64,000 nucleotides of DNA. Source: Microdochium bolleyi (taxonomy: Eukaryota; Ascomycota; Sordariomycetes; Xylariales; Microdochiaceae). The position numbers and the translations under genes were made by a program. The stretch spans positions 62,001 through 126,000 of the forward strand of contig KQ964265.1 of NCBI GenBank assembly GCA_001566295.1, given 5' to 3'. The notes beneath the pieces were generated by a model, which saw nothing but the letters and a program-made list of their open reading frames with translations, did no database searches and had not been told where the DNA came from. How positions within the stretch are numbered: position 1 is the stretch's first letter; each line of letters starts with the position of its first letter. Shown in pieces: positions 1 to 10,220 of this stretch.

Positions 1-410
1 GCCGGGCCAGCGTGTAAGAGAAGAGAGAGAGAGTATGTGGCAGCAAGCACGTGTATCACGTCACACCGCAGCCCCTCGGGCACACGGAGCAACCTTCGGC
101 TCTTTGGACGCAATGCCCAGACACGCCCCCCCTCTCGAGGAAGCAGCTCGGCCGGTACTGCGACAGAGAGAAACGTAGAAGACATTGAGCTGGGCCTCTA
201 CCTCACTCAGTCAACCTTTTGACTTCATTCTCCCAAACCATTCCCAAGCTCACTACCTATCCCAACTTCTTCCACACCCCATCACATCTCTACACGCAGG
301 ATACTCCTCTACGGGAAGACGACACCAAAACCAAAAGATCCGCCCTGAGTGACCTCAGAAAAAGTACCCAAAGCTCTCTGTACAAGTCGACTCAGAGTCC
401 TCCAGTCACA
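1..410. other. 5' flank of the aldehyde dehydrogenase gene
   Basis: No convincing gene. The stretch just before the start at 411 is rich in C/T and A, as fungal 5' untranslated leaders often are. Short open frames here show no family features. Confidence 0.5.
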
Positions 411-2014
411 ATGAGCCAGCTCGGTCCCTCCCTCAAGGAGTCCAGCGGCGGCTCCAAGTCGGAGCTGCCCTGGACAAAGGAGAACCTGCCTAAGCAGCTC
501 TTCATCAACAATGAGGTATGCGCGTGTGAAGATATTGTCGCTCGGTCCCCCTTTTCCCACTTGGCACGCAAAAGAAACCTCACTAACTGTGGGAAAAATG
601 AAAATAGTACGTCGACTCCAAGAACTCCAAGAAGCTCGAGCTCTACAACCCTGCCGACGGCAGCCAGATCGCCACCGACGTCGCGCTCGCGGGTGATGCC
701 GACGTCGAGGCCGCCGTGGCCGCAGCCGAAGCCGCCTTCCCCGCGTGGCGCAAGACCACGGCCACGTTCCGCCGCGACTGCCTGTCCAAGCTGGCCGACC
801 TGATCGAGCAGCACGGCAAGCAGCTCGCGTCGCTGACGCGCATCTCCCTGGGCGCGCCGTTCGGCTCGTTCGGCAGCTTCGAGGTCAACATGTGCGCCGA
901 AGGGTTCCGCTACTTCGCGGGCTGGACGGACAAGTTCGCGGGCGAGTCGTACCCGCAGGACGACGGGTTCATGAAGATTGTGCGCAACGAGCCGCTGGGC
1001 GTGACGGCCGGCATCATCCCCTGGAACGGCCCGCTGGGCAACATCGGCATGAAGGCCGGCCCGGCCCTGGCCACGGGTAACGTCTTCATCCTCAAGCCCT
1101 CGGAGAAGACGCCCTTCAGCGCGCTCGCGCTGGGCACCCTGATCAAGCAGGCCGGCTTTCCCCCAGGTGTGTTCCAGATCATCAGCGGCGACGGCAGCAC
1201 GGGCGCCATCATCGCGAGCCACATGAAGATCCGCAAGGTCAGCTTCACGGGGTCGACCAACACGGGGCGCAAGATCCAGGAGGCCGCGGCCAAGAGCAAC
1301 CTCAAGCGCGTGACGCTCGAGCTGGGCGGCAAGTCCCCCGCGGTCGTGTTTGACGACTGCAACCTCGACAACGCGGTCAGCTGGTGCGTCAACGCGATCA
1401 CGGGCAACACGGGGCAGGTGTGCTTCGCGGCGTCGCGGGTGTACGTGCAGGAGGGGATCTATGAGGAGTTCTCACGGCGGTACAAGGCGGCGATGGAGGA
1501 ACGGGGGAAGGCCGTGGGCCATCCGGAGGAGGAGGGGACCATCATGGGGCCCTTGGTGGACAAGTCGCAGTTTGAGCGCGTGAGCGGGTTCGTCGAGAGG
1601 GGCCGGTCGCAGGGCACGCTGCTCACGGGCGGCGGCCGCGTCGGCGACAGCGGGTACTACATCCAGCCCACCGTCTTCACCAACGTCCCGCACGACGCCG
1701 AGATCAGCCGCGACGAGATCTTCGGCCCCGTCTCGGTGCTCAACAGCTTCAAGACGGAGGAGGAGATCATCAAGAAGGCCAACGACACCACGTTTGGCCT
1801 TATGGCCGGCGTCTTCACCCAGGACATCAACAAGGCCATGAGGCTCGCTACCGAGTTCGACAGCGGCATGGTCGGCATCAACTGCGTCTCCCTGTGCTTC
1901 CTGACGGCGCCATTCGGTGGGAGCAAGGAGAGCGGCATCGGCAGGGAGAACGCCATCAATGCGCTTCGCATGTTCACCGAGACCAAGACGGTCATGATTA
2001 ACTTGACTTATTAG
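411..2014 (+). CDS. NAD(P)-dependent aldehyde dehydrogenase
   Basis: Predicted to oxidise an aldehyde to its acid with NAD(P)+. Two exons, 411-515 and 608-2014, separated by a 92-bp GT-AG intron that is phase 0, give 503 residues, the usual length for class-1/2 ALDHs. The intron removal joins FINNE to YVDSKN, a typical ALDH N-terminus. The catalytic pair is visible: Glu in LELGGKSP (about residue 273) and Cys in GQVCFA (about 307). The cofactor-loop motif FTGSTNTG and the C-terminal motif PFGGSKESGIGRE are also present. The protein ends in NLTY, so there is no peroxisomal tail, and no obvious N-terminal presequence, so it is probably cytosolic. It converges on the SDR gene and may take aldehydes made by that cluster, but the substrate cannot be read from sequence. 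Confidence 0.93.
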
Positions 2015-2385
2015 TTTTTTTTCGATTGAAGCTTGAGGTTACAAAGGAAGTAGTTCGATCGAAAAAAATGAAGTCATGTGCAAGTAATATTGGGAAGCTG
2101 ATGTGGGCAATTGTCTGACAGTGGCCAACAGTATGCTTGGTGGGGGAGTGTCCCGCTTGATGTGTCGTGTGACATGTGCCTGTCTTCAAGTGAACGGTAT
2201 TTTCCAGAGGCCGGAGTACTGTCGCAGCTTCACGTGGCAAGCCAATTCTATCATTTCACGGTATCATGAGTCGAGGCGTATAGAATATCATGACATGCTA
2301 TATTCAATAATGGCAGATGCAGTATTTACAGGATTTTGGGGACGCGGCAGGATATCCACGGCCGGGGCAATTTACAATGCAGACC
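2015..2385. other. Convergent intergenic region between ALDH and SDR
   Basis: 371 bp between two 3' ends. It starts with a T/A-rich stretch right after the ALDH stop, presumably 3' untranslated sequence for both genes. Nothing else was recognised. Confidence 0.5.
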
Positions 2386-3350
2386 TCAGAGCCTCGACAT
2401 TCTGCCCGCCGCCAACCGAGCAGCTCCGTCGACCGCAATGTTGACGCCGTTTCTGATATCACTCAGTCAGCTACGCTTGAACCATAGATAGGATGGAAGA
2501 TGCACATACACATATTTGGCTGCAGGAGAGCACAAGAAGACGGCCACGCCGGCGATGTCGTCGGCCTCGCCCAGGCGGCCCAGCGGGTTGTCGGCACTGA
2601 GGGACTCCTCACCGCCCAAGTTGCTGATGAGGCCCTGGGCCAGCTTGCTAGGGAAGAAGCCAGGGGCGATGGTGTTCGTCGTGATATTCTTGCCACCTAG
2701 CTCGACGGCGAGGTTGCGACTAAGGTGCTACGCTGTATGTTAGTGATGGGTCACAATCGCCGCGAGTGGTGAGGAAAACTTACATCGGCCGCCGCCTTCG
2801 AAGCTGAGTACATGATTGTGCCGTGCTCACCAATGTGCGGGACATTGGTGCCGGCAGTCGAGCTGATGATGAGCACGCGCGAGGGGTCGTGTCTTGTGGC
2901 GGTGGCAGCGAGCTGGGGCAGGAACTGCTGGGCGAGCTCGAATATGCCGCGGACGTTGAGGTCGAGGATCTTGATGGAGGAGCTTGGGGGAGCATCCTCA
3001 AAGCGGGAGCCCCAGGCAGCACCTGCGTTGCAGACAAGAATGTTGAGTCCCCTGGAGCCGACGAGCTTCTTGACCTCGTCGGTCAAACGGACAATGTCCT
3101 TGGAGTCGGCGACGTTGGCGGCGATGCCGATGGCCTTGCCCTTGATGCCGGGGAGGGCATTGAGCTTCTCGACAGCCTGGTTGATGCCCTGCTCGCCATC
3201 GAGCTTGCGGGCGGTGACGATGACGAGGGCGGCACCAGCGAGCAGAAAGCCGGTGGCAATGTGCAGGCCGAGGCCGCGGGAGCCGCCAGTAACGAGGGCG
3301 GTCTTGCCAGCGAGGGAGAAGGCCTTGTCGAAGTTGCGTAGTTCCGACAT
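2386..3350 (-). CDS. Short-chain dehydrogenase/reductase (RhlG-like) with a C-terminal -SRL tail
   Basis: NAD(P)H-dependent SDR. Three exons on the minus strand, 3350-2784, 2727-2510 and 2452-2386, with introns of 56 and 57 bp, encode 283 residues. The cofactor motif TGGSRGLG, the NAG motif (VCNAGAAWG) and the catalytic YSASK (Tyr about 181, Lys about 185) are all present. The last exon was found by following the family: KYV must continue into NGVNIAVDG, which it does after a GTATGT...CAG intron. This exposes the C-terminus MSRL, a canonical PTS1 (-SRL), so peroxisomal import is likely. The Met at 3350 is preferred because it sits about 15 residues before GKTALVTGG; an in-frame upstream start at 3431 is possible. 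The overall sequence resembles 3-oxoacyl reductase-like SDRs. It is divergent from the CoA-ligase gene. Confidence 0.88.
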
Positions 3351-3945
3351 GGCAGTGTGTGCTGAAGTGGAAGGGATGTGGACAGACTGGAGGGGACTGG
3401 AGAGGCAGGCGGCGATGGAGGGAAGGTGCAATGCAACGTGGTGGTGAGGAAGGAGCGACCTGTGCTGTGTTGTGAGGTTGTCTCCACCACTGGGATTGAA
3501 CTGCAGTGCTGCCTCTCTTGAATCGACCTCGGTGACGTTGCGACCTGCAAGCGCTGCTAGAGTCAGCCAGCCCCAATGGCAGATTGCCGTGGCAAGCTCG
3601 GCATCTTGGAGCTAATCCGTCGCTGCCCAGGCAGGCGACCCCCAGCTGCCCTATGGTACTCCAGAAACGCGCTGGGGAAGCCCTGTCGCGGCTGCCTTTA
3701 CCCCGCGCCGCGCCGGCTCAGGCCGAGCTGCCCGCGGAAAGCAGAGCGCACCAACCCCAACTCCAACTGTTTCCCACGGCCAACGAGATGCTGGCCGAGT
3801 CCAGGTCGAGGCTGGATGTGAGGCTTGGAGATCCTCAAATTTGGCATCACGACTTCCTCCATCTCTTCTCCCACTCAGTCTCGACTTGACAGCCATCCAC
3901 CATCCTCTTTTGTTCCAGCGTTTCTTTTGCATTGTTGCCGCCAAC
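3351..3945. promoter_or_regulatory. Shared divergent promoter, SDR / acyl-CoA ligase
   Basis: 595 bp separate the two start codons, so both genes must be driven from here. The flank next to the ligase start is pyrimidine-rich. I did not recognise a TATA box or a defined operator. Co-regulation is an inference from the head-to-head layout and from both products carrying PTS1 tails. Confidence 0.45.
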
Positions 3946-5866
3946 ATGGTCTTCAAATCACCATTTCCCGACATCGACCTGCCCTCGTGCAACATCCTCT
4001 CGTACCTCTTCCCCAAGGGCAAGGCGCCTCAGGAGGACCCTTTGTGGTATGATGCCAAGACTCCAGAGTCCAACCTCTCCCCAGCCCAGGCCCTCGCCTG
4101 GGTCAGGAGGCTCGCCTTCGGCCTTGAGAAGCTCGGGCTCAAAAAGGGCGATGTGGTCATGATCCTCACCCCAAACCACATCTTCGTCCCGGTCGCCTAT
4201 CTCGGCATCGTCGGGGCCGGCTGCTGCTTCAGTGGCGCAAATCCCGCTTATACCGTGCCTGGTGAGTTCCGACGGAGGTGTTCGTCAAACTCGTCCAACG
4301 TTCTTGCAATTACTGACTTTCAACCCGCCAGAACTCGTACACCAGATCAACAACACAACCGCCAAGCTCATCCTCGTCCACCCCGACCACGTCAAGCCGG
4401 CGCTCGCGGCCGCCGAGAAGGCAAACTTCCCCACCAACCGTGTCTTCCAGTTCTCAGACACGTGGGTGCCCTCAAAGGCCGGTATTCCCGACTTCCGCTC
4501 TTTCATCGGCGACGAGCAGGAAGGCGCGCGCTACCAATGGCCCGAGTTCACGCCCGAGGAGGCGCGGAACACCGTCGCCACCATCAATTACAGCTCCGGC
4601 ACCACCGGCCTGCCGAAGGGCGTGTGTGTCTCGCACGCCAACCTCGTCGCCAACGTCGAGCAGACGATTGTCATGCGCTACGCCCACAAGCCCTACTCCT
4701 ACGAGAAACGCCCCGCCGAGCGCTGGATCGGGTTCTTGCCCCTGTACCATGCCTACGGACAATTATACACCATCCTCATGGCGACCCAGCTACGCACCCC
4801 GGTCTACATCATGACCGAGTTCCGGTACGAGGAATTCCTGTTCAACATTGGCCGATTCAAGATCACTTCCTTGCAAATCGCGCCGCCCATTCTCGTCATG
4901 CTCTCTAAGCGGCCCGAGACATCGAGGTACGACCTGCGCAGCCTGCGCGACTGCCTGTGCGGCGCCGCACCGCTGAGCAAAGAGCTCCAGAACGAATGCC
5001 AGCGGCGCTTTGGTATGCAAATCAACCAGGGGTGGGGCATGACCGAGGTGACGTGCGGCGCGATCCATGTGCCCGGAGGCATCAGCGATGACTCCGGGAG
5101 TGTCGGGCAGCTGGATCCGAACTGCGAGCTCAAGCTGCTCGACGATGACGGGAAGGAGGTGGGGATCGGTGAGCCGGGCGAGATCTTCGTGCGGGGGCCG
5201 CAGATCTGTATGGGCTACTGGCGCAACGAGGAGGCGACCAGGGAGTCGTTGGATGCGGATGGGTGGTTGAAGACGGGCGACATTGCCATCTGCAACAAGG
5301 AAGGGTACTTCTGGATCGTGGACAGGAAGAAGGTGAGCCCTTTAATGAACCTCCCGATAAATACCTTCCGGCCAATGATACTGATATGAGTGTGACACAT
5401 ACAGGAACTCATCAAGGTCAACGCCCTGCAAGTCGCGCCTGCCGAGCTAGAAGGCGTGCTGCTCGAGAACGAGCACGTCGCAGACGCAGCTGTCGTTGGT
5501 ATCACAATGTATGTCCCACGTCTCTCTGCCCATGCCCATCCTTCCTCACCCCCCTCACGACCTCCGTCAACACACTACTAAGGCGAGTTTTTGCTTCCCA
5601 TCAACAGAAAAGACGTAGAAGCTCCCCGCGCCTACATCGTCATCCACGAGACGTCACGGGGAAAAGTCACACCGGAGCAGATTCAGGATTGGATCAAGGC
5701 CCGCGTCGCCAAGCACAAATACCTCGACGGCGGCGTCGTCTTCATCGATGAGGTACCCAAGCTCGCGAGCGGCAAGATCCAGAGGAAAGTGATGCGCGAG
5801 TGGGCAAAGCGCGACGCGGCAGCGATTGAGCGCAAGATGGGCAGCGCGGGGAGGGCAAAACTGTAG
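3946..5866 (+). CDS. 4-coumarate-CoA-ligase-like acyl-CoA synthetase with a C-terminal -AKL tail
   Basis: AMP-forming ligase that would activate an aryl or acyl acid to its CoA thioester. Four exons (3946-4261, 4332-5332, 5405-5508, 5608-5866) and introns of 70, 72 and 99 bp give 559 residues. In order one sees the P-loop YSSGTTGLPKGV, the adenylation motif GWGMTEV, the hinge region WLKTGD...VDRKK followed by ELIKVNALQVAPAELE, and the catalytic C-terminal lysine in SGKIQRK. Each junction restores a conserved motif, for example VDRKK/ELIKV and VVGIT(I)/KDVEAP. The end, GRAKL, is a canonical PTS1 (-AKL), so a peroxisomal enzyme is expected. It is head-to-head with the PTS1-bearing SDR and upstream of a PTS1-bearing monooxygenase. 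The acid substrate is unknown; 4CL-like naming is by overall similarity only. Confidence 0.93.
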
Positions 5867-8088
5867 GACACTGTATCCTGACATGTGGCTCGAGTCTCGG
5901 GAAGCTCAAGGCAGAAGCTTTGGCGACCATGAGGCCGGCCGGGCGCGGGAGACGGGAAGGCGAGAAATGGGTTGGTGTTGATGCAAACAATGCCGTGTTA
6001 ATAGACTAGATCCGCGATGTTGAAGTAGATAGCGCCTGATCACGCTGTACATAAGAATCCCCGGACGGAGTCTCTTCATATGGTGTTCACTCGCTTCTTC
6101 TACCAGGCCCGCAACATACTCACATGCGAACTGTTGACCACTTGCCAAATCTCCGAAAGAGACTCTTCGCATCAGTGGCTGCACCGCCTAGATAAGCGCA
6201 CCTCGCGTGTACCCCCACTTCTCATCTGCCCTCAGCACGCGGTCCCAAATAGAAAATCCACCCTGCAAAGATCCAGCGGAAAGTTCTTCTCGATTCCACA
6301 TCACGCATGAGGAAAGACATCTCTGTCTGCACGCCCTTCACACGCCTGCACACGAGGTAATCATACTCCTCTCCCGCCACCACGGTCCCTGAGGGTCCCC
6401 CAACGCAGAGGGACGCACAGGCTCGAAAAGGTGGTAGGTATCCTTGTCCCAGTCCACTATTACCAACCGCGGGTATCTCCCCCAGGGCGGAGCTGTTGAC
6501 CTTCGCTCGAATGGCGGGGGGTGCCTGAGCTTGAGCTGGGGGGTTTCAAGGCCGGGGCGTCGCTCGCGGGAGTCGTTAACCGCAGAGTGCGGGGAAAAGG
6601 GTGGGGCATCCACATTTCCCCCGCACGGCACATCTGCCACCCCCCTCCCCCCATGTTCGTTCCCAATGGGAGTTGAATCGATGCAGGGGGGTTGGTCAGT
6701 CTGTCGATTACAGAAGCTTTTGGGGGTTGCAAGAATGGGGGTTGACGGGCACCGGTGGGCGGGCGGGCCTCTCGCTTTATTTGTGCATGGTCACGCGTAC
6801 AGGCACAATGAGCTGTCGATCAAATGCATGCGTAATCAGCGAACGAGTGGCAAGGCGTGAATCAAGAAAAGGAAGTCAAGGAGAAAAGCAAAAAAGACGT
6901 GCGTCTCTTTCCGTGGTGGTGCGATAGATGCACAGGATCATCATACGTCACAACAGCCTCGCGTTGCAGTTCTTTTCTACGCCACTTGGTCTCCTTGTGT
7001 CTGGATGAAAGACATGGGGCGATGGAATAAAAGAAAGCATCGGCCGAGGCGAGCGCACGCTTGGGCATGGAGTTGTGAAAGGGCGCGCATGGCTTTGGAA
7101 GTCGGATCACAGAGCAATGCCCGCGTGGTCCTGCACTGGGCGTTCTCCCGAAGCAGCCGGAGGATATGCATGCTGGGAGGTTCCTCTCCACCTCTGCCCG
7201 CGTGTGTTTTGGTCCGCTTGCCACGGCTCTTGCGGTTCTGGGGCAATGACAAGTCTCCTGACTCGATTTATCACTAACCTGGGGCCGCTCCTGACTCGAA
7301 AGGTCCTGCAAAAGGTGGTGTGGACTTGGACCCCCCCAGCTGGCCCCATTTCCCCGGGTTATCCCACGATCGGCACAGCTCCCTTGCCGGTCTCGTATGG
7401 GTCCCGAAGGATGCGACAAGTAGGCTAACGCGAGCCAGGGCCATGTTTGGGAAGCCCGAGATCCACGGCCGGGGCCAAGATAGTGGTAATGCTCCCCCCT
7501 CTCGAGCAGAAGAGCTAAGCATGACTCAATGGGCGCTACGGTTCCCCGCATTCTTTAGTCAGGAGAAGCATCGGCTCTGGGGAACACCCCAGCCTAGCAA
7601 AGGGGAGGGAAGGCGGGGGTGTCAGGCTAGCACGGGGAACTACCTCCTCTGGAGGAGAATGGGGAAGAAAGCGAGGCGTGGTGGCGTGGCGTGGTCTGAT
7701 GCGGTGTAGTCGTGGTTATGGTGAACCGGTAGCCGGCAGGCCAGGCCAGCCCAGGCCAGACCACGGCATCTGTGTCACCACGACGATACAAATACATGTC
7801 CGGCCCAGACAGCCCTCACAGCATCTCGCGGTGCACACGACACATGAGTCTTTTGTCTTGCATCCCTCCTGACAGCCACCCAGCCTGACACAGGATCGAC
7901 TTGGCGTATTAGCAAGTCAGACATCACCCATCCTCAACCTCCATCCACTGGAAACCATAAACCATAAAACAGCCTTGGGAAGCACTGTCACAATTCTTCT
8001 CCCTCTTTCCTGTTTCCTGCCTTGAGGAGCACTAGCTCGGGATTCCTCCTCTCAACACCACACACACACACACACATACAACCCCAAG
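5867..8088. other. Intergenic region, 2.2 kb, no gene recognised
   Basis: Open frames on both strands, the largest on the minus strand at about 6862-7551, are rich in Arg, Ser, Gly and Pro, have no family motif and lack splice-linked partners. The last few hundred bases are presumably the promoter and leader of the monooxygenase gene. No repeat or mobile element was seen. Confidence 0.5.
8061..8076. repeat. (CA)8 microsatellite in the monooxygenase leader
   Basis: Eight CA units end 12 bp before the ATG at 8089, within the presumed 5' untranslated region. Confidence 0.8.
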
Positions 8089-9906
8089 ATGGCGGACCTC
8101 CTCCTCCCCGTCCACCCCACAAGCGCCGACCGGGACGCCGCGCAGCGCCTCAACGGCCCCATCCACGCGGAGCGGCACGTGCGCGTCATCACCGTCGGCG
8201 CCGGCGCCTCGGGCCTGCTCATGGCCTACAAGCTGCAGAAGCACTTCTCCAACTACAGCCTCGTCTGCTACGAGAAGAACCCGGCCGTCTCGGGGACGTG
8301 GTACGAGAACAGGTATCCTGGCTGCGCCTGCGACGTGCCCAGCCACAACTACACGTGGTCCTTTGAGCCCAAGACGGACTGGAACGCAACGTACCCGCCC
8401 GCCACACAGATCTTTGAGTACTTCAACGACTTTGCGAAAAAATACAACCTGTTCCGGTACATCCGCCTCGAGCACCAGGTCGTGGGCGCGCGCTGGAACG
8501 ACGATAAAGGAGGATACGACGTGCAGGTCAAGGACATGCGGACCGGGGAGGTGCGCAGCGACCACTGCGACATCCTCGTCAACGCCAGCGGCATCCTGAA
8601 TAACTGGAAGTGGCCCGCCATCCCGGGGCTTGACAAGTACAAGGGCAAGCTGCTGCACACGGCCAACTGGGACGACAGCGTCGACCTCACCGGCAAGCAC
8701 GTTGGCCTGATCGGCAACGGCTCCTCGGGCATCCAGGTGCTCCCCGCGATCCGCGAGAAGGTCAAGAAAGTCACCACCTTCATCCGCGAGCCGACGTGGG
8801 TGTCCCCCGTTCCGGGGCTCGAGCAGAAGGTCTTCACGGACCAGGAGAAGGCCGAGTTCGCCAGCGTCCCTGGGAAGCTCACCGAGTACCGCAAGGGCAT
8901 CGAGTCGGGCCTGAACGGGCAGTTTGGCATCTTCCTGCAGAACAACAAGACCAACCTCGACACGCACGAGTACATGCTCGGCGCGATGAAGGAGAAGATT
9001 AACGACCCGTACCTCGAGTCCAAGATCATCCCGGACTGGCCTGTCGGGTGCCGCCGCCTCACGCCCGGAGTCAACTATCTCGAGTCCCTGACCAAGGACA
9101 ACGTGCAGGTCGTGTACGGCGAGATCAACAGCATCACCGAGAACGGCTGCCTGTGCGACGACGGGAAAGAGTACCCCGTCGACGTGCTCATCTGCGCGAC
9201 GGGCTTCGACACCACCTTCAAGCCGCGCTTCCCCGTCATCAGCGACAAGGGCGAGAACCTGCAGGAGATCTGGTCCAAGGCGGACCCGACATCCTATCTG
9301 GGCCTCGCGGCCGCCGACTTCCCCAACTACCTCATCTTCCTGGGCCCCAACTGTCCGATCGGCAACGGGCCCGTGCTCTGCGCGATCGAGGCCCAGGCCG
9401 ACTGGATGTGCAAGCTCATCGACCGGTATCAGACGACCAACATCAAGACCTTCTCCCCGAAGCACGAGGCCGTGGCCGACTTCGTCGCCTACAAGGACCA
9501 GTTCATGACCAAGACAGTGTGGGTCAACAACTGCCGCTCCTGGTACAAGGGCGGGCGCTCCGACGGCCCTGTGCTCGCGCTCTGGCCCGGGTCAGCCCTG
9601 CACTACCTCGAGTGCATCAAGGACCTGCGCCTCGACGACTTCAACGTCACATATGCTGGCAACCGCTTCGCATGGCTCGGCAACGGGTACTCCCAGACCG
9701 AGCTCGACGAGACGGCCGACTGGGGCTACTACATCCGCGAGTATGACGACGACGAGCCCCTTAGCACCGCCGGACGCCGGAAGAAGCTGACAAAGTCGGG
9801 CACCGTGTTCGATCGCGACGTGTATGACTTCTCGGGGAGCAAGGGCAAAGGAGGGGACGAGGGCGGAAAGAGCGGCGGCGGCGGCATGGAGTCGGCGCGG
9901 CTGTAG
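8089..9906 (+). CDS. FAD-dependent monooxygenase, Baeyer-Villiger type, with a C-terminal -ARL tail
   Basis: Single-exon gene of 605 residues. The FAD-binding motif GAGASG (residues 37-42), the NADPH-binding motif GLIGNGSSG (about 206-214) and the BVMO-type fingerprint [F/Y]xGxxxHxxxW, here Y184-KGKLLHTAN-W194, place it in the flavin monooxygenases that insert oxygen next to a ketone or oxidise N/S atoms. ICATGFDTTFKPRFPV is the typical late motif. The Gly/Lys-rich C-terminal tail ends in ESARL; -ARL fits the PTS1 consensus, so peroxisomal location is plausible, as for the SDR and CoA ligase upstream. The presence of Tyr in place of Phe in the fingerprint is tolerated in the family. Whether it acts on ketones or on heteroatoms cannot be decided. 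Confidence 0.92.
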   Translation: MADLLLPVHPTSADRDAAQRLNGPIHAERHVRVITVGAGASGLLMAYKLQKHFSNYSLVCYEKNPAVSGTWYENRYPGCACDVPSHNYTWSFEPKTDWNATYPPATQIFEYFNDFAKKYNLFRYIRLEHQVVGARWNDDKGGYDVQVKDMRTGEVRSDHCDILVNASGILNNWKWPAIPGLDKYKGKLLHTANWDDSVDLTGKHVGLIGNGSSGIQVLPAIREKVKKVTTFIREPTWVSPVPGLEQKVFTDQEKAEFASVPGKLTEYRKGIESGLNGQFGIFLQNNKTNLDTHEYMLGAMKEKINDPYLESKIIPDWPVGCRRLTPGVNYLESLTKDNVQVVYGEINSITENGCLCDDGKEYPVDVLICATGFDTTFKPRFPVISDKGENLQEIWSKADPTSYLGLAAADFPNYLIFLGPNCPIGNGPVLCAIEAQADWMCKLIDRYQTTNIKTFSPKHEAVADFVAYKDQFMTKTVWVNNCRSWYKGGRSDGPVLALWPGSALHYLECIKDLRLDDFNVTYAGNRFAWLGNGYSQTELDETADWGYYIREYDDDEPLSTAGRRKKLTKSGTVFDRDVYDFSGSKGKGGDEGGKSGGGGMESARL

Positions 9907-9980
9907 GAAGCAATCAGCAGTGGTAGCTTGGGTCGAGGAGGGTTAGACGCATTTTGTGTGCTTAGCGATTGGTGTTCCTT

Positions 9981-9996
9981 CTCTCTCTCTCTCTCT
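9981..9996. repeat. (CT)8 microsatellite
   Basis: Uninterrupted CT repeat about 75 bp after the monooxygenase stop, next to the pentamer array. Confidence 0.8.
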
Positions 9997-10005
9997 TTTG
10001 TCATG

Positions 10006-10030
10006 TCACGTCACGTCACGTCACGTCACG
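10006..10030. repeat. Five tandem copies of TCACG
   Basis: Five exact TCACG units follow a degenerate first unit (TCATG at 10001-10005). They lie in the 3' region between two convergent genes. Confidence 0.85.
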
Positions 10031-10220
10031 AGAGACTTTGAAGTCCTCTCCGATGTATCATTGCGGTTGATCCTGTACATATTATATCCCTTGCTTCCAG
10101 CATTGAATTCTCATTACGCTCTCGTAAACACACAACAAAGTTTCTAAAGAACAAAGACCGGGTTCCATGTGCAAAGACTGCCAATTATGATAACACAACC
10201 GAGAATATCGCGCCTCGGCC

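Larger units (their letters stand above)
9907..10220. other. Convergent intergenic region between BVMO and HET gene
   Basis: 314 bp with 3' untranslated sequences. It contains the CT tract and the TCACG pentamer array listed separately; otherwise A/T-rich with nothing recognised. Confidence 0.5.

Noticed and set aside
3351..3576. Longer N-terminus for the SDR from an in-frame start at 3431
   Set aside because: The 27 extra residues are Ser/His/Pro-rich and not family-like, and the Met at 3350 gives the usual distance to the cofactor motif. It remains possible but less likely.
8032..9465. 477-codon minus-strand open frame opposite the monooxygenase
   Set aside because: Same cause: codon-bias shadow of a gene with clear FAD and NADPH motifs.
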